Assembly (NCBI GenBank): GCA_910577045.1
Contig: CAJTLB010000025.1
Coordinates: 1 to 39,903, forward strand
Length of the DNA stretch: 39,903 bases
Source of the DNA: an uncultured Lachnospiraceae bacterium
GTDB lineage: Bacteria; Bacillota; Clostridia; Lachnospirales; Lachnospiraceae
Reading direction: 5' to 3'
The notes under the pieces are model-generated. The model had not been told where the DNA came from and did no database searches. It saw nothing but the letters and a program-made list of their open reading frames with translations. Position 1 is the first letter of the stretch, and the number at the start of each line of letters is the position of its first letter. The translations under genes were made by a program, and so were the position numbers. This document shows, in pieces, positions 7,725 through 14,691 of this stretch.

Positions 7725-9237
7725 CCTTGCTGCAAAGATTTTTTTGCTTTCTTTTTGTGCCCTTTTACTATGCAGCTTTTCCACCTGCTACTTTATTTCA
7801 CTTCTTATGCCAAAAACATATTCCATGAACTTAAACCATTCTTTAGACGAAAAAATAAACCGTTTTATTTCCACGCTCCAAATGGTAAGTTATCAAAACA
7901 GCGGCCCTCTTTTTGATAAGCTGCAAAACAGCCCTGATATTTCTTTCCTTGAACTTATTAACTCAAATGGGGCTTATGTAAAACTTCCTTCCACTATCCA
8001 TTTCTCTGAAGATATTTCAGAAATTGTACAAGCGGAATTAGACTCTGTCCTTACAGAAATTGCTATTTCTGCTTATGAAGACTTTCCCGCTTATATTGCC
8101 AAAGAATATCCTGATGCCATCTGTATGGAAGATACAATAGAAAATTACCAAAACTATGCTCTAGCGGGAACTTTAGAAACTGCTGCTACATCATATAATA
8201 CGGAAGCATTTAGTATGCAAAGTTATAATCTTTCTTTTTTAGGAAATGAGGAAAACTATACTCTCCTTGTCTATGCAAATGCACAGCCTGTTAGCCAGAT
8301 AAAAGAAGTTTTCCTACAAATTATGCCTATTTTATTTTTCCTTACAATAGGGATTGCTATTTTTGCTGCCCTTCTTTTTTCTTATATTGTAACAAAACCT
8401 ATTTTAAGGATTAGCAGCATTGCCCAAAAAATGTCACAACTTTCTCTAGACTGGCATTTTAATGAAAAACGGAACGATGAACTTGGAATTTTAGAAAGAA
8501 GCCTAAATACCCTTTCTAAAAATCTTTCTTTGGCATTAACCAATTTACAGGCAGCAAACCATAAATTACAAGAAGATATAGAAAAAGAACAACAATTTTT
8601 TTCTGCTGTATCCCATGAACTAAAAACTCCCATTACCGTTATAAAGGGACAACTAGAAGGGATGCTTTTTGATATTGGTGCCTATAAAGACCATAAAAAA
8701 TATCTGGCACGCTCCTTAGCAGTTACAAATACCTTAGAAACTATGGTACAAGAAATTTTAACAGTATCCCGTTTAGAAACAAATGCTTTTAAACACAGCC
8801 AATTTGATATTTCCCAAACAATTAAATCTTGTTTATTATCTACCGAAGATCTTATTGTTAATAAAGAGCTTACTTTGCATACTGACTTAGAGCCTTCTGC
8901 TATTATTATTGGAAATAAAATGTTATTGTCAAAGGTTATTGGAAATTTAATTAGCAATGCTATTTTCTACTCCCCTATTGGGAGCGAAATATTCCTTACT
9001 ACAAAATTTATAGATGGGCACTTTTTATTTCAGATAGAAAATACTGGGGCACATATTCCAGAAGAAGCCCTTCCTAAATTATTTGAGGCTTTTTACCGTG
9101 TTGACCAATCTAGGAACCGCCAAACAGGAGGAAGCGGCTTAGGGCTATATATTGTCCAAAAAGTATTAGAACAGCACCATTCTTATTGTACCGCCAAAAA
9201 TACAGAAAAAGGAGTATGTTTTTCCTTCCAACTTTAA
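7702..9237 (+). CDS. Membrane sensor histidine kinase
   Basis: A 511-residue kinase partnered with the preceding regulator. It has a membrane segment at about residues 8-35 (LAAKIFLLSFCALLLCSF), an extracytoplasmic sensor of roughly 165 residues with no recognised domain, a second membrane segment (QIMPILFFLTIGIAIFAALL), a HAMP linker, the phospho-acceptor H305 in FFSAVSHELKTPITVIKG, and an ATPase domain with N box NLISNAIFYS and G box GGSGLGLYIVQKV. The start is placed at TTG 7702 because GGGG (7691-7694) lies at correct spacing and the protein then begins with basic residues before the first membrane segment. The in-frame ATG at 7663 lies deep in the regulator gene without a binding site. 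Confidence 0.9.
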   Translation: MKKNLKNSLAAKIFLLSFCALLLCSFSTCYFISLLMPKTYSMNLNHSLDEKINRFISTLQMVSYQNSGPLFDKLQNSPDISFLELINSNGAYVKLPSTIHFSEDISEIVQAELDSVLTEIAISAYEDFPAYIAKEYPDAICMEDTIENYQNYALAGTLETAATSYNTEAFSMQSYNLSFLGNEENYTLLVYANAQPVSQIKEVFLQIMPILFFLTIGIAIFAALLFSYIVTKPILRISSIAQKMSQLSLDWHFNEKRNDELGILERSLNTLSKNLSLALTNLQAANHKLQEDIEKEQQFFSAVSHELKTPITVIKGQLEGMLFDIGAYKDHKKYLARSLAVTNTLETMVQEILTVSRLETNAFKHSQFDISQTIKSCLLSTEDLIVNKELTLHTDLEPSAIIIGNKMLLSKVIGNLISNAIFYSPIGSEIFLTTKFIDGHFLFQIENTGAHIPEEALPKLFEAFYRVDQSRNRQTGGSGLGLYIVQKVLEQHHSYCTAKNTEKGVCFSFQL

Positions 9238-9316
9238 AAAATACAAAATATCACTTATTTACTTTACAGTTAAACTACAAATATTCTCCCAACCATATTT
9301 ATCAAACTACATATAA

Positions 9317-9361
9317 ATCACAAATTTATCTCAATTTTATCACAAACCACTTTGCTATAAT
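9317..9361 (+). promoter_or_regulatory. Triple direct-repeat operator and promoter of the small exported protein
   Basis: Three direct repeats lie exactly 11 bases apart: ATCACAAATTT (9317), ATCTCAATTTT (9328) and ATCACAAACCA (9339), then TATAAT at 9356-9361. An 11-bp direct repeat next to the -10 box is the classic arrangement for activation by OmpR-family regulators. The 9339-to-TATAAT distance (17 bases) matches that at the two-component operon's promoter. Confidence 0.6.
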
Positions 9362-9402
9362 TTTATTAAATAATATTTTAGAAAGGAGATTTTTACCTTA
9401 TT

Positions 9403-9714
9403 ATGAAACAAATACAAACAAATTATATTGTCCCTGCCATTTTTGCTGGTGTATTACTCACTGTCTCGGAATATAAAAATGCTACCACACCTGTTACTCC
9501 TTATGTAGATACTACTAACCCACCCGCTATTATACAAGAAGCTGTCTTTTGCGAAGAAGGTACTGCCAAACAATTGGAAGAATATGAACCTTATATTTAT
9601 ATGGACGATTGTTTTATGGAAGAATATGAAATACCACTTGAATATACAATGGAAGAATATGCAATATCAATTGAAGATATTTCTGACTGTTATTGGCAAG
9701 AATGGAAAGAATAA
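9403..9714 (+). CDS. Small acidic exported protein, unknown function
   Basis: A 103-residue protein that I do not recognise. It starts with a short basic/polar tip and a hydrophobic stretch (YIVPAIFAGVLLTV), consistent with a signal peptide or membrane anchor. The rest is very acidic and rich in Tyr and Glu, with loosely repeated segments such as LEEYEPYIYMDD, MEEYEIPLEY and TMEEYAISIED, and three cysteines. GAAAGGAG lies well placed before the ATG. Its operator matches that of the upstream two-component operon, so it is probably a target of that regulator. It could be an envelope-stress effector, a cation-binding peptide or a signal presented to the next-door M56 sensor; none of these is shown by the sequence. 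Confidence 0.7.
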   Translation: MKQIQTNYIVPAIFAGVLLTVSEYKNATTPVTPYVDTTNPPAIIQEAVFCEEGTAKQLEEYEPYIYMDDCFMEEYEIPLEYTMEEYAISIEDISDCYWQEWKE

Positions 9715-9719
9715 AATAT

Positions 9720-9794
9720 ACTACAATAGTAGTCTTGACATTTTCATAAGACTGTGATAGTCTATATACAACACACTACTACAGTCTTATGAAA
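9720..9794 (+). promoter_or_regulatory. blaI-type promoter with multiple operators
   Basis: TTGACA (9735-9740) and a weak -10 TAGTCT (9758-9763) are 17 bases apart. Three ACT-N5-AGT palindromic sites flank or cover them: 9720-9730 (extended as ACTACAATAGTAGT), 9751-9761 and 9775-9785. ACTAC/GTAGT half-sites are typical of BlaI/MecI operators. In addition a perfect 14-bp inverted repeat (9742-9755 with 9781-9794) spans the start region up to the ribosome binding site. Autorepression by the BlaI-type protein is the likely reading. Confidence 0.6.
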
Positions 9795-9805
9795 GGAGTA
9801 TTTTT

Positions 9806-10165
9806 ATGGATAAAAAACTTTTTGATTCTGAACTAAAAATAATGAGCATCCTCTGGCAAGAAGGAGATAGTACAGCAAAACACATTGCTGATATACTAAA
9901 AGACGAGGTAGGATGGAACAAAAACACTACTTATACCTTAATTAAACGATGTATCCAAAAAGGTGCTATTAAACGATCTGAACCAAACTTCTTATGCCAT
10001 GCCCTTATTCCCAAAGAAGAAGTGCAAGAAGCAGAAACCAAGGAACTAATTAATAGAATCTATGATGGTTCTTCTGATAAACTATTTGCTGCCCTGCTTG
10101 GAAGAAAAACACTTTCTTCTGAACAGATCAATAAATTAAAACAAATAGTACGGAATATGGAGTGA
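9806..10165 (+). CDS. BlaI/MecI-family transcriptional repressor
   Basis: A 119-residue winged-helix repressor. The N-terminal domain shows the family pattern LKIMSILWQEGDSTAKHIADIL followed by WNKNTTYTLIKRCIQKGAIKR, and the C-terminal part (about 75-119) would be the dimerisation region that is cleaved on induction. It is preceded by an AAAGGAG site and an operator-rich promoter. It ends 10 bases before the M56 protease start, so the two are co-transcribed and probably coupled. In the known systems the membrane protease triggers inactivation of the repressor. No beta-lactamase or PBP2a gene is nearby, so the regulated function is not antibiotic resistance in any evident way. Confidence 0.93.
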   Translation: MDKKLFDSELKIMSILWQEGDSTAKHIADILKDEVGWNKNTTYTLIKRCIQKGAIKRSEPNFLCHALIPKEEVQEAETKELINRIYDGSSDKLFAALLGRKTLSSEQINKLKQIVRNME

Positions 10166-10175
10166 GGTGGTTATT

Positions 10176-12740
10176 ATGAGTATATTACAAATGAGTTTTT
10201 CAGGAGCTATCCTTATTTTAGCGATTCTTATTTTTCGGGCTATTTTTATTTATAAGCTGCCTAAAAATACTTTTATTATTTTATGGAAAGTAGCCTTGCT
10301 GCGGTTGTTGCTGCCTTTTTCCATTCCTTCTGTATTTAGTGCTTATTCTTTACTAAACCACTATGCACCTGCTGTTATGGATGAATTTTCTACTACCCAT
10401 TTACTCCCAGAAGCCACAGTATTATCTACCTCTACTGCACCTTCTATCCCAGTAAGGACAATTATGGCGACTATGCCTGCTACGGCAGCTACGCCTACTG
10501 GGCCTGTCCTTCATCTCTCCATTCCCCTCCTTCCACTTATTTGGGGATTGGGCACAATCCTATGTGCCTTGTGGTTTACAGTTTCTTATTTTCGTTTACT
10601 GCAGGAGTTTAAAACGTCTCTTCCTATCTCTAACCCATTTTTAGACGCTTGGCTTAAGGAGCATCCTTCTGTCCGCACCATTCAAATCCGCCAATCTGAC
10701 CGTATATCGGCACCACTGACTTATGGCATTTTCCATCCAGTGATTCTTATGCCCAAATGTATAGATTGGAATGATACGGAACAACTTTCTTATATTTTAT
10801 TACATGAATATACGCATATCCGCCATTACGACACTGTATTTAAACTACTTATGGCAGCTACTTTATGTATCCATTGGTTTAACCCTGCAGTCTTTATTAT
10901 GTATATTCTTTTTAACCGTGACCTTGAATTAACATGCGATGAACGTGTCATTAAAAAGTCTGGAAAAGATTCTCGTTCTGCCTATGCTATGACGCTTATT
11001 TATATGGAAGAACAAAAAAGGAACCTTTCTCCCTTTTATAGCAGTTTTAGTAAAAACGACATTGAAAAACGAATTCTTTCTATTATGAAAACAAGAGAAT
11101 TTTCCCTTATTGCGATCCTTATTGCTGGAGCTTTTGTTACAGGTATTTCAACCGTATTTGCTACTTCTGCTGAACAGCCAGAAAAAACAGCCTTAACAAA
11201 TTATGAAGTTTTTTCGGAATCTCTTTCTAAAGAAGAAATAAAAAAATTGCTTCTTTTACAAATTGAAAACTATGGAAATATGGCAATTTCTGATTATCGA
11301 CAAGCGATGTGGGTTCAAATTGATTCCCCAGAAATTTTATCTATATTGGAACGCTTTTCAAAATTGGAGCCTGAATATAAATACCTAAATGATCTTGAAA
11401 ACGAAACATGGAATAATTTCCTTGATTACTATTATTCTATTTTTGAACCTTTAACTGCTAAGGATTGGCAGACCTCCTTCTTTAATGGAACTGCTGTTTC
11501 TCCTGAGCCATATTATGCCTCAGTCGAAAATCTTGCCCAATTAGAATATGTCCTTACGCTTACTGTCCTCCATGCAGATCAATTAACAGTCTCTGATTAT
11601 GACCAAACCCGCAGAAATGCCATTTATGCTTTGGACTCCTTATTATATAATTTTTCTTATGAAGAATTAATAGATGAAGAGACTATATTTCCTTCTTTAC
11701 AACGGGCAATAAAAGAAATAGAAGAAAGCTTAAGTACCAATAATTTAAAGTTATCTATAGAATTTTCCTATATCCCTCTTTCTATCTTTGAGAATCAAGG
11801 TTCTGATTATTTAGATAATGAATTTATGCAAATTTATTGGGATGATAACCAAGCTTATTGGGATGAACTTCTCTCCCCTTATTTTCCATTTGGGCTAACT
11901 TATGAGTATCATCCTGGAAATGGGGGAATTAATAATGAAATCACAATGTATTACCAAGATCAAGAAGTCCGTGGTATTTTTGATCCAGAAGAACAAATGT
12001 GGATTTCTGAACATGCTGGTATTAGCACATATCCCGCTAATGCTATAGAACTATATGCTATTTACCAAAACCATCAGCTTATTGGGTTGCGCCCTGCTAC
12101 TAGACAAGAACAATCAGACTGGGATCAATCCCGTAACAAAGCTACACAAGGAATCCCAAGTGGCAGCCAAGAAGATTATGATTCTCTCTTATCCCTTAAT
12201 ACACCTGAAATTCAAGAAATGCCTATTAAAGAATTTAACTATATTTTACTAGATTGGTGTAACCTTAATTTTGATGCTATGGAACGAATTGGAACAGATA
12301 CTATGTTACAAAGATATCCTATTGAACTAACAGAATCCGATCGAAACTTTATTACCCTTACTTTCCCTCTTTCCCGTGAGGAAAACCATTGCATGGTTAC
12401 TTCCTTACAAACAGGAGAACCACAAAATAATATTTTTGTCCGTGGGGATAAAGTTTACAAAAACTCTACATCTGGTGCCTGGTGCAGTTTATACTACCAA
12501 TTTTCTTACCAGATTTCTGATACAAATAAGCTTACTGTAAGTGAACGGGATTATTGTATTGGCGGCATGGTACAAAGCATACAAGAATTTTGGGAAAACA
12601 CTGAATTAAGAGAATTAATTGAGTTAAATGAAAAAGATATTATATCTCTTTTCGAAGAATTGGCAAGGCAATATAGCACTGATCTTCTTACTATTTATAT
12701 AGACGAAGAACGAATACAATTTGAACATAGGCTACAGTAA
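10176..12740 (+). CDS. M56 (BlaR1-like) membrane metalloprotease sensor with large unknown ectodomain
   Basis: An 854-residue protein. The N-terminal third resembles BlaR1/MecR1: several membrane segments (SFSGAILILAILIFRAIFIY, FIILWKVALLRLLLPF, PLIWGLGTILCALWF) and the zinc protease motif HEYTHIRHYD at 210-219 with the downstream ELTCDERV block. A further hydrophobic segment (SLIAILIAGAFVTGISTVFA, about 310-330) leads into some 520 residues outside the membrane. That part lacks the SxxK-type penicillin-binding sensor of true BlaR1 and is rich in Glu, Tyr and Trp; I do not recognise its fold. The start is set at ATG 10176 because GTGAGGTGG is 5 bases upstream; GTG 10167 would fall inside that site. 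It likely senses an envelope signal and relieves repression by the BlaI protein. Confidence 0.85.
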   Translation: MSILQMSFSGAILILAILIFRAIFIYKLPKNTFIILWKVALLRLLLPFSIPSVFSAYSLLNHYAPAVMDEFSTTHLLPEATVLSTSTAPSIPVRTIMATMPATAATPTGPVLHLSIPLLPLIWGLGTILCALWFTVSYFRLLQEFKTSLPISNPFLDAWLKEHPSVRTIQIRQSDRISAPLTYGIFHPVILMPKCIDWNDTEQLSYILLHEYTHIRHYDTVFKLLMAATLCIHWFNPAVFIMYILFNRDLELTCDERVIKKSGKDSRSAYAMTLIYMEEQKRNLSPFYSSFSKNDIEKRILSIMKTREFSLIAILIAGAFVTGISTVFATSAEQPEKTALTNYEVFSESLSKEEIKKLLLLQIENYGNMAISDYRQAMWVQIDSPEILSILERFSKLEPEYKYLNDLENETWNNFLDYYYSIFEPLTAKDWQTSFFNGTAVSPEPYYASVENLAQLEYVLTLTVLHADQLTVSDYDQTRRNAIYALDSLLYNFSYEELIDEETIFPSLQRAIKEIEESLSTNNLKLSIEFSYIPLSIFENQGSDYLDNEFMQIYWDDNQAYWDELLSPYFPFGLTYEYHPGNGGINNEITMYYQDQEVRGIFDPEEQMWISEHAGISTYPANAIELYAIYQNHQLIGLRPATRQEQSDWDQSRNKATQGIPSGSQEDYDSLLSLNTPEIQEMPIKEFNYILLDWCNLNFDAMERIGTDTMLQRYPIELTESDRNFITLTFPLSREENHCMVTSLQTGEPQNNIFVRGDKVYKNSTSGAWCSLYYQFSYQISDTNKLTVSERDYCIGGMVQSIQEFWENTELRELIELNEKDIISLFEELARQYSTDLLTIYIDEERIQFEHRLQ

Positions 12741-12751
12741 CATATTCGCTT

Positions 12752-12809
12752 ACTACACAGTTTGACATTTCTTTTTCTTAGTGATAAAATAATAACATAA
12801 AGGTACTAC
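12752..12809 (+). promoter_or_regulatory. Second BlaI-type promoter, matching the blaI promoter
   Basis: TTGACA (12762-12767) and TAAAAT (12785-12790) are 17 bases apart. Relative to TTGACA, the sequence TTGACATTT, the block GTGATA (+19) and the half-site TACTAC (+42, at 12804) lie at exactly the same offsets as in the blaI promoter at 9735. An ACTACACAGT stretch also sits just upstream (12752-12761). The same repressor probably controls both. Confidence 0.55.
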
Positions 12810-12911
12810 CGATAAACCGTTAGTCCACATTATGGTTAAAAAATAACCTCTAAGTTTGAAGTAACCCCCTTTTATTAGGCAAAAATAAAAGTCTAATAAA
12901 AGGGGTATTTC
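12797..12911 (+). ncRNA. Putative small RNA ending at a hairpin
   Basis: A transcript from the promoter at 12762 would start near 12797 and meet a 13-bp stem (CCCCTTTTATTAG, 12866-12878, with CTAATAAAAGGGG, 12893-12905) followed by TATTTCT. No credible reading frame lies between: the only ATG, at 12833, gives four codons. A smaller hairpin GGTTA/TAACC is at 12834-12848. The product would be about 110 bases. Alternatively it is just the operon's 3' region. The remaining gap to about 13063 holds nothing I can support. Confidence 0.35.
12866..12905 (+). terminator. Hairpin terminator downstream of the M56 gene
   Basis: A 13-bp perfect stem with a 14-base loop, then TATTTCT. The T tract is weak, but it is the best candidate end for both the M56 operon and the putative small RNA. 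Confidence 0.5.
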
Positions 12912-13063
12912 TATGTCTTGCTTCCTTACCAATCAATAACCAAAACAAAAGCATGTTAAGCATAAACTTATAACAGCTATTAAGCTTTCGATGGTGGATA
13001 TATGCAATACCCTCCTTTTTAGAATTCCTACAAGTAAGTTTCTCATTCTCCACTAATTTTCCC

Positions 13064-13092
13064 TTGCGCCACACGTCTCTTTCCTATATACT
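13064..13092 (+). promoter_or_regulatory. fchA-folD promoter
   Basis: TTGCGC (13064-13069), 17 bases, then TATACT (13087-13092), about 40 bases before the fchA start. A moderate vegetative promoter. Confidence 0.45.
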
Positions 13093-13129
13093 ATTAAAAA
13101 GTAAAATACACAGGAGGATTCTTTTCTAT

Positions 13130-13756
13130 ATGACAAAACAAATATCCCTTGACACTTTTATTTCTAATCTTGCTTCCAAAGCCCCTGTTCCAGGCGGCGG
13201 GGGTGCAAGCGCACTAGGCGGTGCTATCGGTTCTGCCCTTGGTAGCATGGTCGGAAATTTAACTCTTGGCAAGAAAAAGTATGCAGAATTTGAACCAGAT
13301 ATCCGCCAAATACTTGAAAAACTTGATAGAAACCAGCAAGAATTATTAGAACTTATAGACAAAGATGCGGCTGCTTTTGAACCACTTTCCCGTGCCTACT
13401 CCCTTCCCAAAAATACAGAAGAAGAACTTGCACAAAAAGAATCTATTTTAGAAGAAGCCTTGCTTTCTGCTTCTCTTGTCCCAATGGAAATTATGCACAA
13501 AGCTATGGATGCACTAGAGCTTCTAGAAGAACTTTCTTACAAAGGCACACGCATCGCTATTAGTGATATTGCCGTAGGGGTACAATTCTTACGTTCTGCC
13601 TTACTTGGCGCATCTATGAATATTTTTATTAACACAAAAAGTATGAAAAATAGAGAACAGGCTGATAAATTAAACCAAGAAGCAGATACGCTTATCCAAA
13701 GTGGATCTTCTCTTGCTGATTCCATTTATCAACGTATTTTTGATACTCTTCGTTAA
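13130..13756 (+). CDS. fchA: Cyclodeaminase/cyclohydrolase family protein (FchA-like)
   Basis: A 208-residue protein of the formimidoyl-tetrahydrofolate cyclodeaminase family, known in clostridia also as a methenyl-tetrahydrofolate cyclohydrolase. The hallmark is the glycine-rich PVPGGGGASALGGAIGSAL at about 18-36 followed by SMVGNLTLGKKKY; the rest is helical with LDRNQQELLELIDKDAAAF. The start at 13130 follows AGGAGG (13112-13117); an in-frame ATG upstream at 13064 has no site. It is 26 bases before folD, so the two form an operon. It would interconvert 5,10-methenyl- and 10-formyl-tetrahydrofolate, or deaminate formimino-tetrahydrofolate. The partner FolD suggests the first, because that FolD lacks the usual cyclohydrolase lysine. 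Confidence 0.85.
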   Translation: MTKQISLDTFISNLASKAPVPGGGGASALGGAIGSALGSMVGNLTLGKKKYAEFEPDIRQILEKLDRNQQELLELIDKDAAAFEPLSRAYSLPKNTEEELAQKESILEEALLSASLVPMEIMHKAMDALELLEELSYKGTRIAISDIAVGVQFLRSALLGASMNIFINTKSMKNREQADKLNQEADTLIQSGSSLADSIYQRIFDTLR

Positions 13757-13782
13757 TCATTCTAACCTAATAGGAGGCACTT

Positions 13783-14622
13783 ATGACTATACTAAAAGGA
13801 GCTGACGTTGTCTCAGCTATTAATCACTCTTTACAACAAGAACTTGCATCTTCTTCCTATATCCCACGGCTTGCCATTATCCGTGTTGGAGAAAGGCCAG
13901 ATGATATTTCTTATGAACGTGGTGCAATAAAACGGATGAATACAGTTGGGCTCCGTTGTGATTCTTATGTATTTGAAGAATCTATTTCTCATGCCAAATT
14001 TGTGGAGGAATTCCAAAAAATCAATACAGACCCAGATATTGATGGGATTCTTTTACTTCGCCCACTTCCTAAGCATATTGATGAAACAGTTATTACTGCC
14101 TTAATTTCCCCAGAGAAAGATGTAGACGGCATTAGCCCTTATAATATGGCGAAAATCTTTTCTGGAGATGAAACTGGCTTTGCGCCCTGTACTGCACAGG
14201 CAGTTATAGAAATATTAGACTATGCTAATATTCCCTTAACAGGAAAACGTGTTACTATTATTGGCAGGAGCCTAGTAGTTGGAAAACCCCTCGCTATGCT
14301 CTGTATCAAACGTAATGCCACTGTCACAATATGCCATACCAAAACACTCCATATAGAAGAAACTTGCCGCCAAGCCGAAATCCTGATTGCCTGCGCTGGA
14401 CAAGCCAATATGGTAGATCACTCTTATATAGGGGATCATGCAATTGTAATTGATGTAGGCATTAATGTAGACAGGCAAAATAAACTTTGTGGAGATGTTG
14501 ACCTAAACTCTATCACTCCTATCGCCTCCCTTGCTACCCCTGTCCCAGGCGGCGTTGGTACAGTTACTACATCCGTATTAGCAAAACATGTAATACAGGC
14601 GGCAAAATTACAAGGAAAATAA
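13783..14622 (+). CDS. folD: FolD-type methylenetetrahydrofolate dehydrogenase
   Basis: A 279-residue FolD homologue. It has the N-terminal domain with LAIIRVGERPDDISYERGAI, the substrate loop GILLLRPLPKHIDE, the KDVDGISPYNMAKIF block with FAPCTAQAVIEIL, the cofactor motif TIIGRSLVVGKPLAMLC and the C-terminal PVPGGVGTVTTSVL. In the usual motif YVxxKxK the first lysine, needed for cyclohydrolase activity in characterised bifunctional enzymes, corresponds here to Ala (YERGAIK), while the second lysine is kept. It is therefore probably a dehydrogenase working with the adjacent FchA. An AGGAGG site precedes the ATG, and a hairpin terminator follows. Confidence 0.93.
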   Translation: MTILKGADVVSAINHSLQQELASSSYIPRLAIIRVGERPDDISYERGAIKRMNTVGLRCDSYVFEESISHAKFVEEFQKINTDPDIDGILLLRPLPKHIDETVITALISPEKDVDGISPYNMAKIFSGDETGFAPCTAQAVIEILDYANIPLTGKRVTIIGRSLVVGKPLAMLCIKRNATVTICHTKTLHIEETCRQAEILIACAGQANMVDHSYIGDHAIVIDVGINVDRQNKLCGDVDLNSITPIASLATPVPGGVGTVTTSVLAKHVIQAAKLQGK

Positions 14623-14652
14623 AAACTAAATATAGCAGAATACCTATATACC

Positions 14653-14684
14653 AAACGGGCTGTTCAAAATGTAACAGCCCGTTT
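14653..14684. terminator. Bidirectional terminator between folD and the chemoreceptor gene
   Basis: AAACGGGCTGTT (14653-14664) pairs with AACAGCCCGTTT (14673-14684), a 12-bp GC-rich stem with T-rich flanks on the plus side. It lies between convergent genes, 30 bases after folD and 8 bases past the chemoreceptor stop. Confidence 0.8.
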
Positions 14685-14691
14685 ATTTTAC

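Noticed and set aside
12850..13074. A 74-codon minus-strand frame that could be a small protein or transposase remnant
   Set aside because: It has no ribosome binding site, starts from GTG, overlaps the hairpin and the fchA promoter, and has no recognisable motif.
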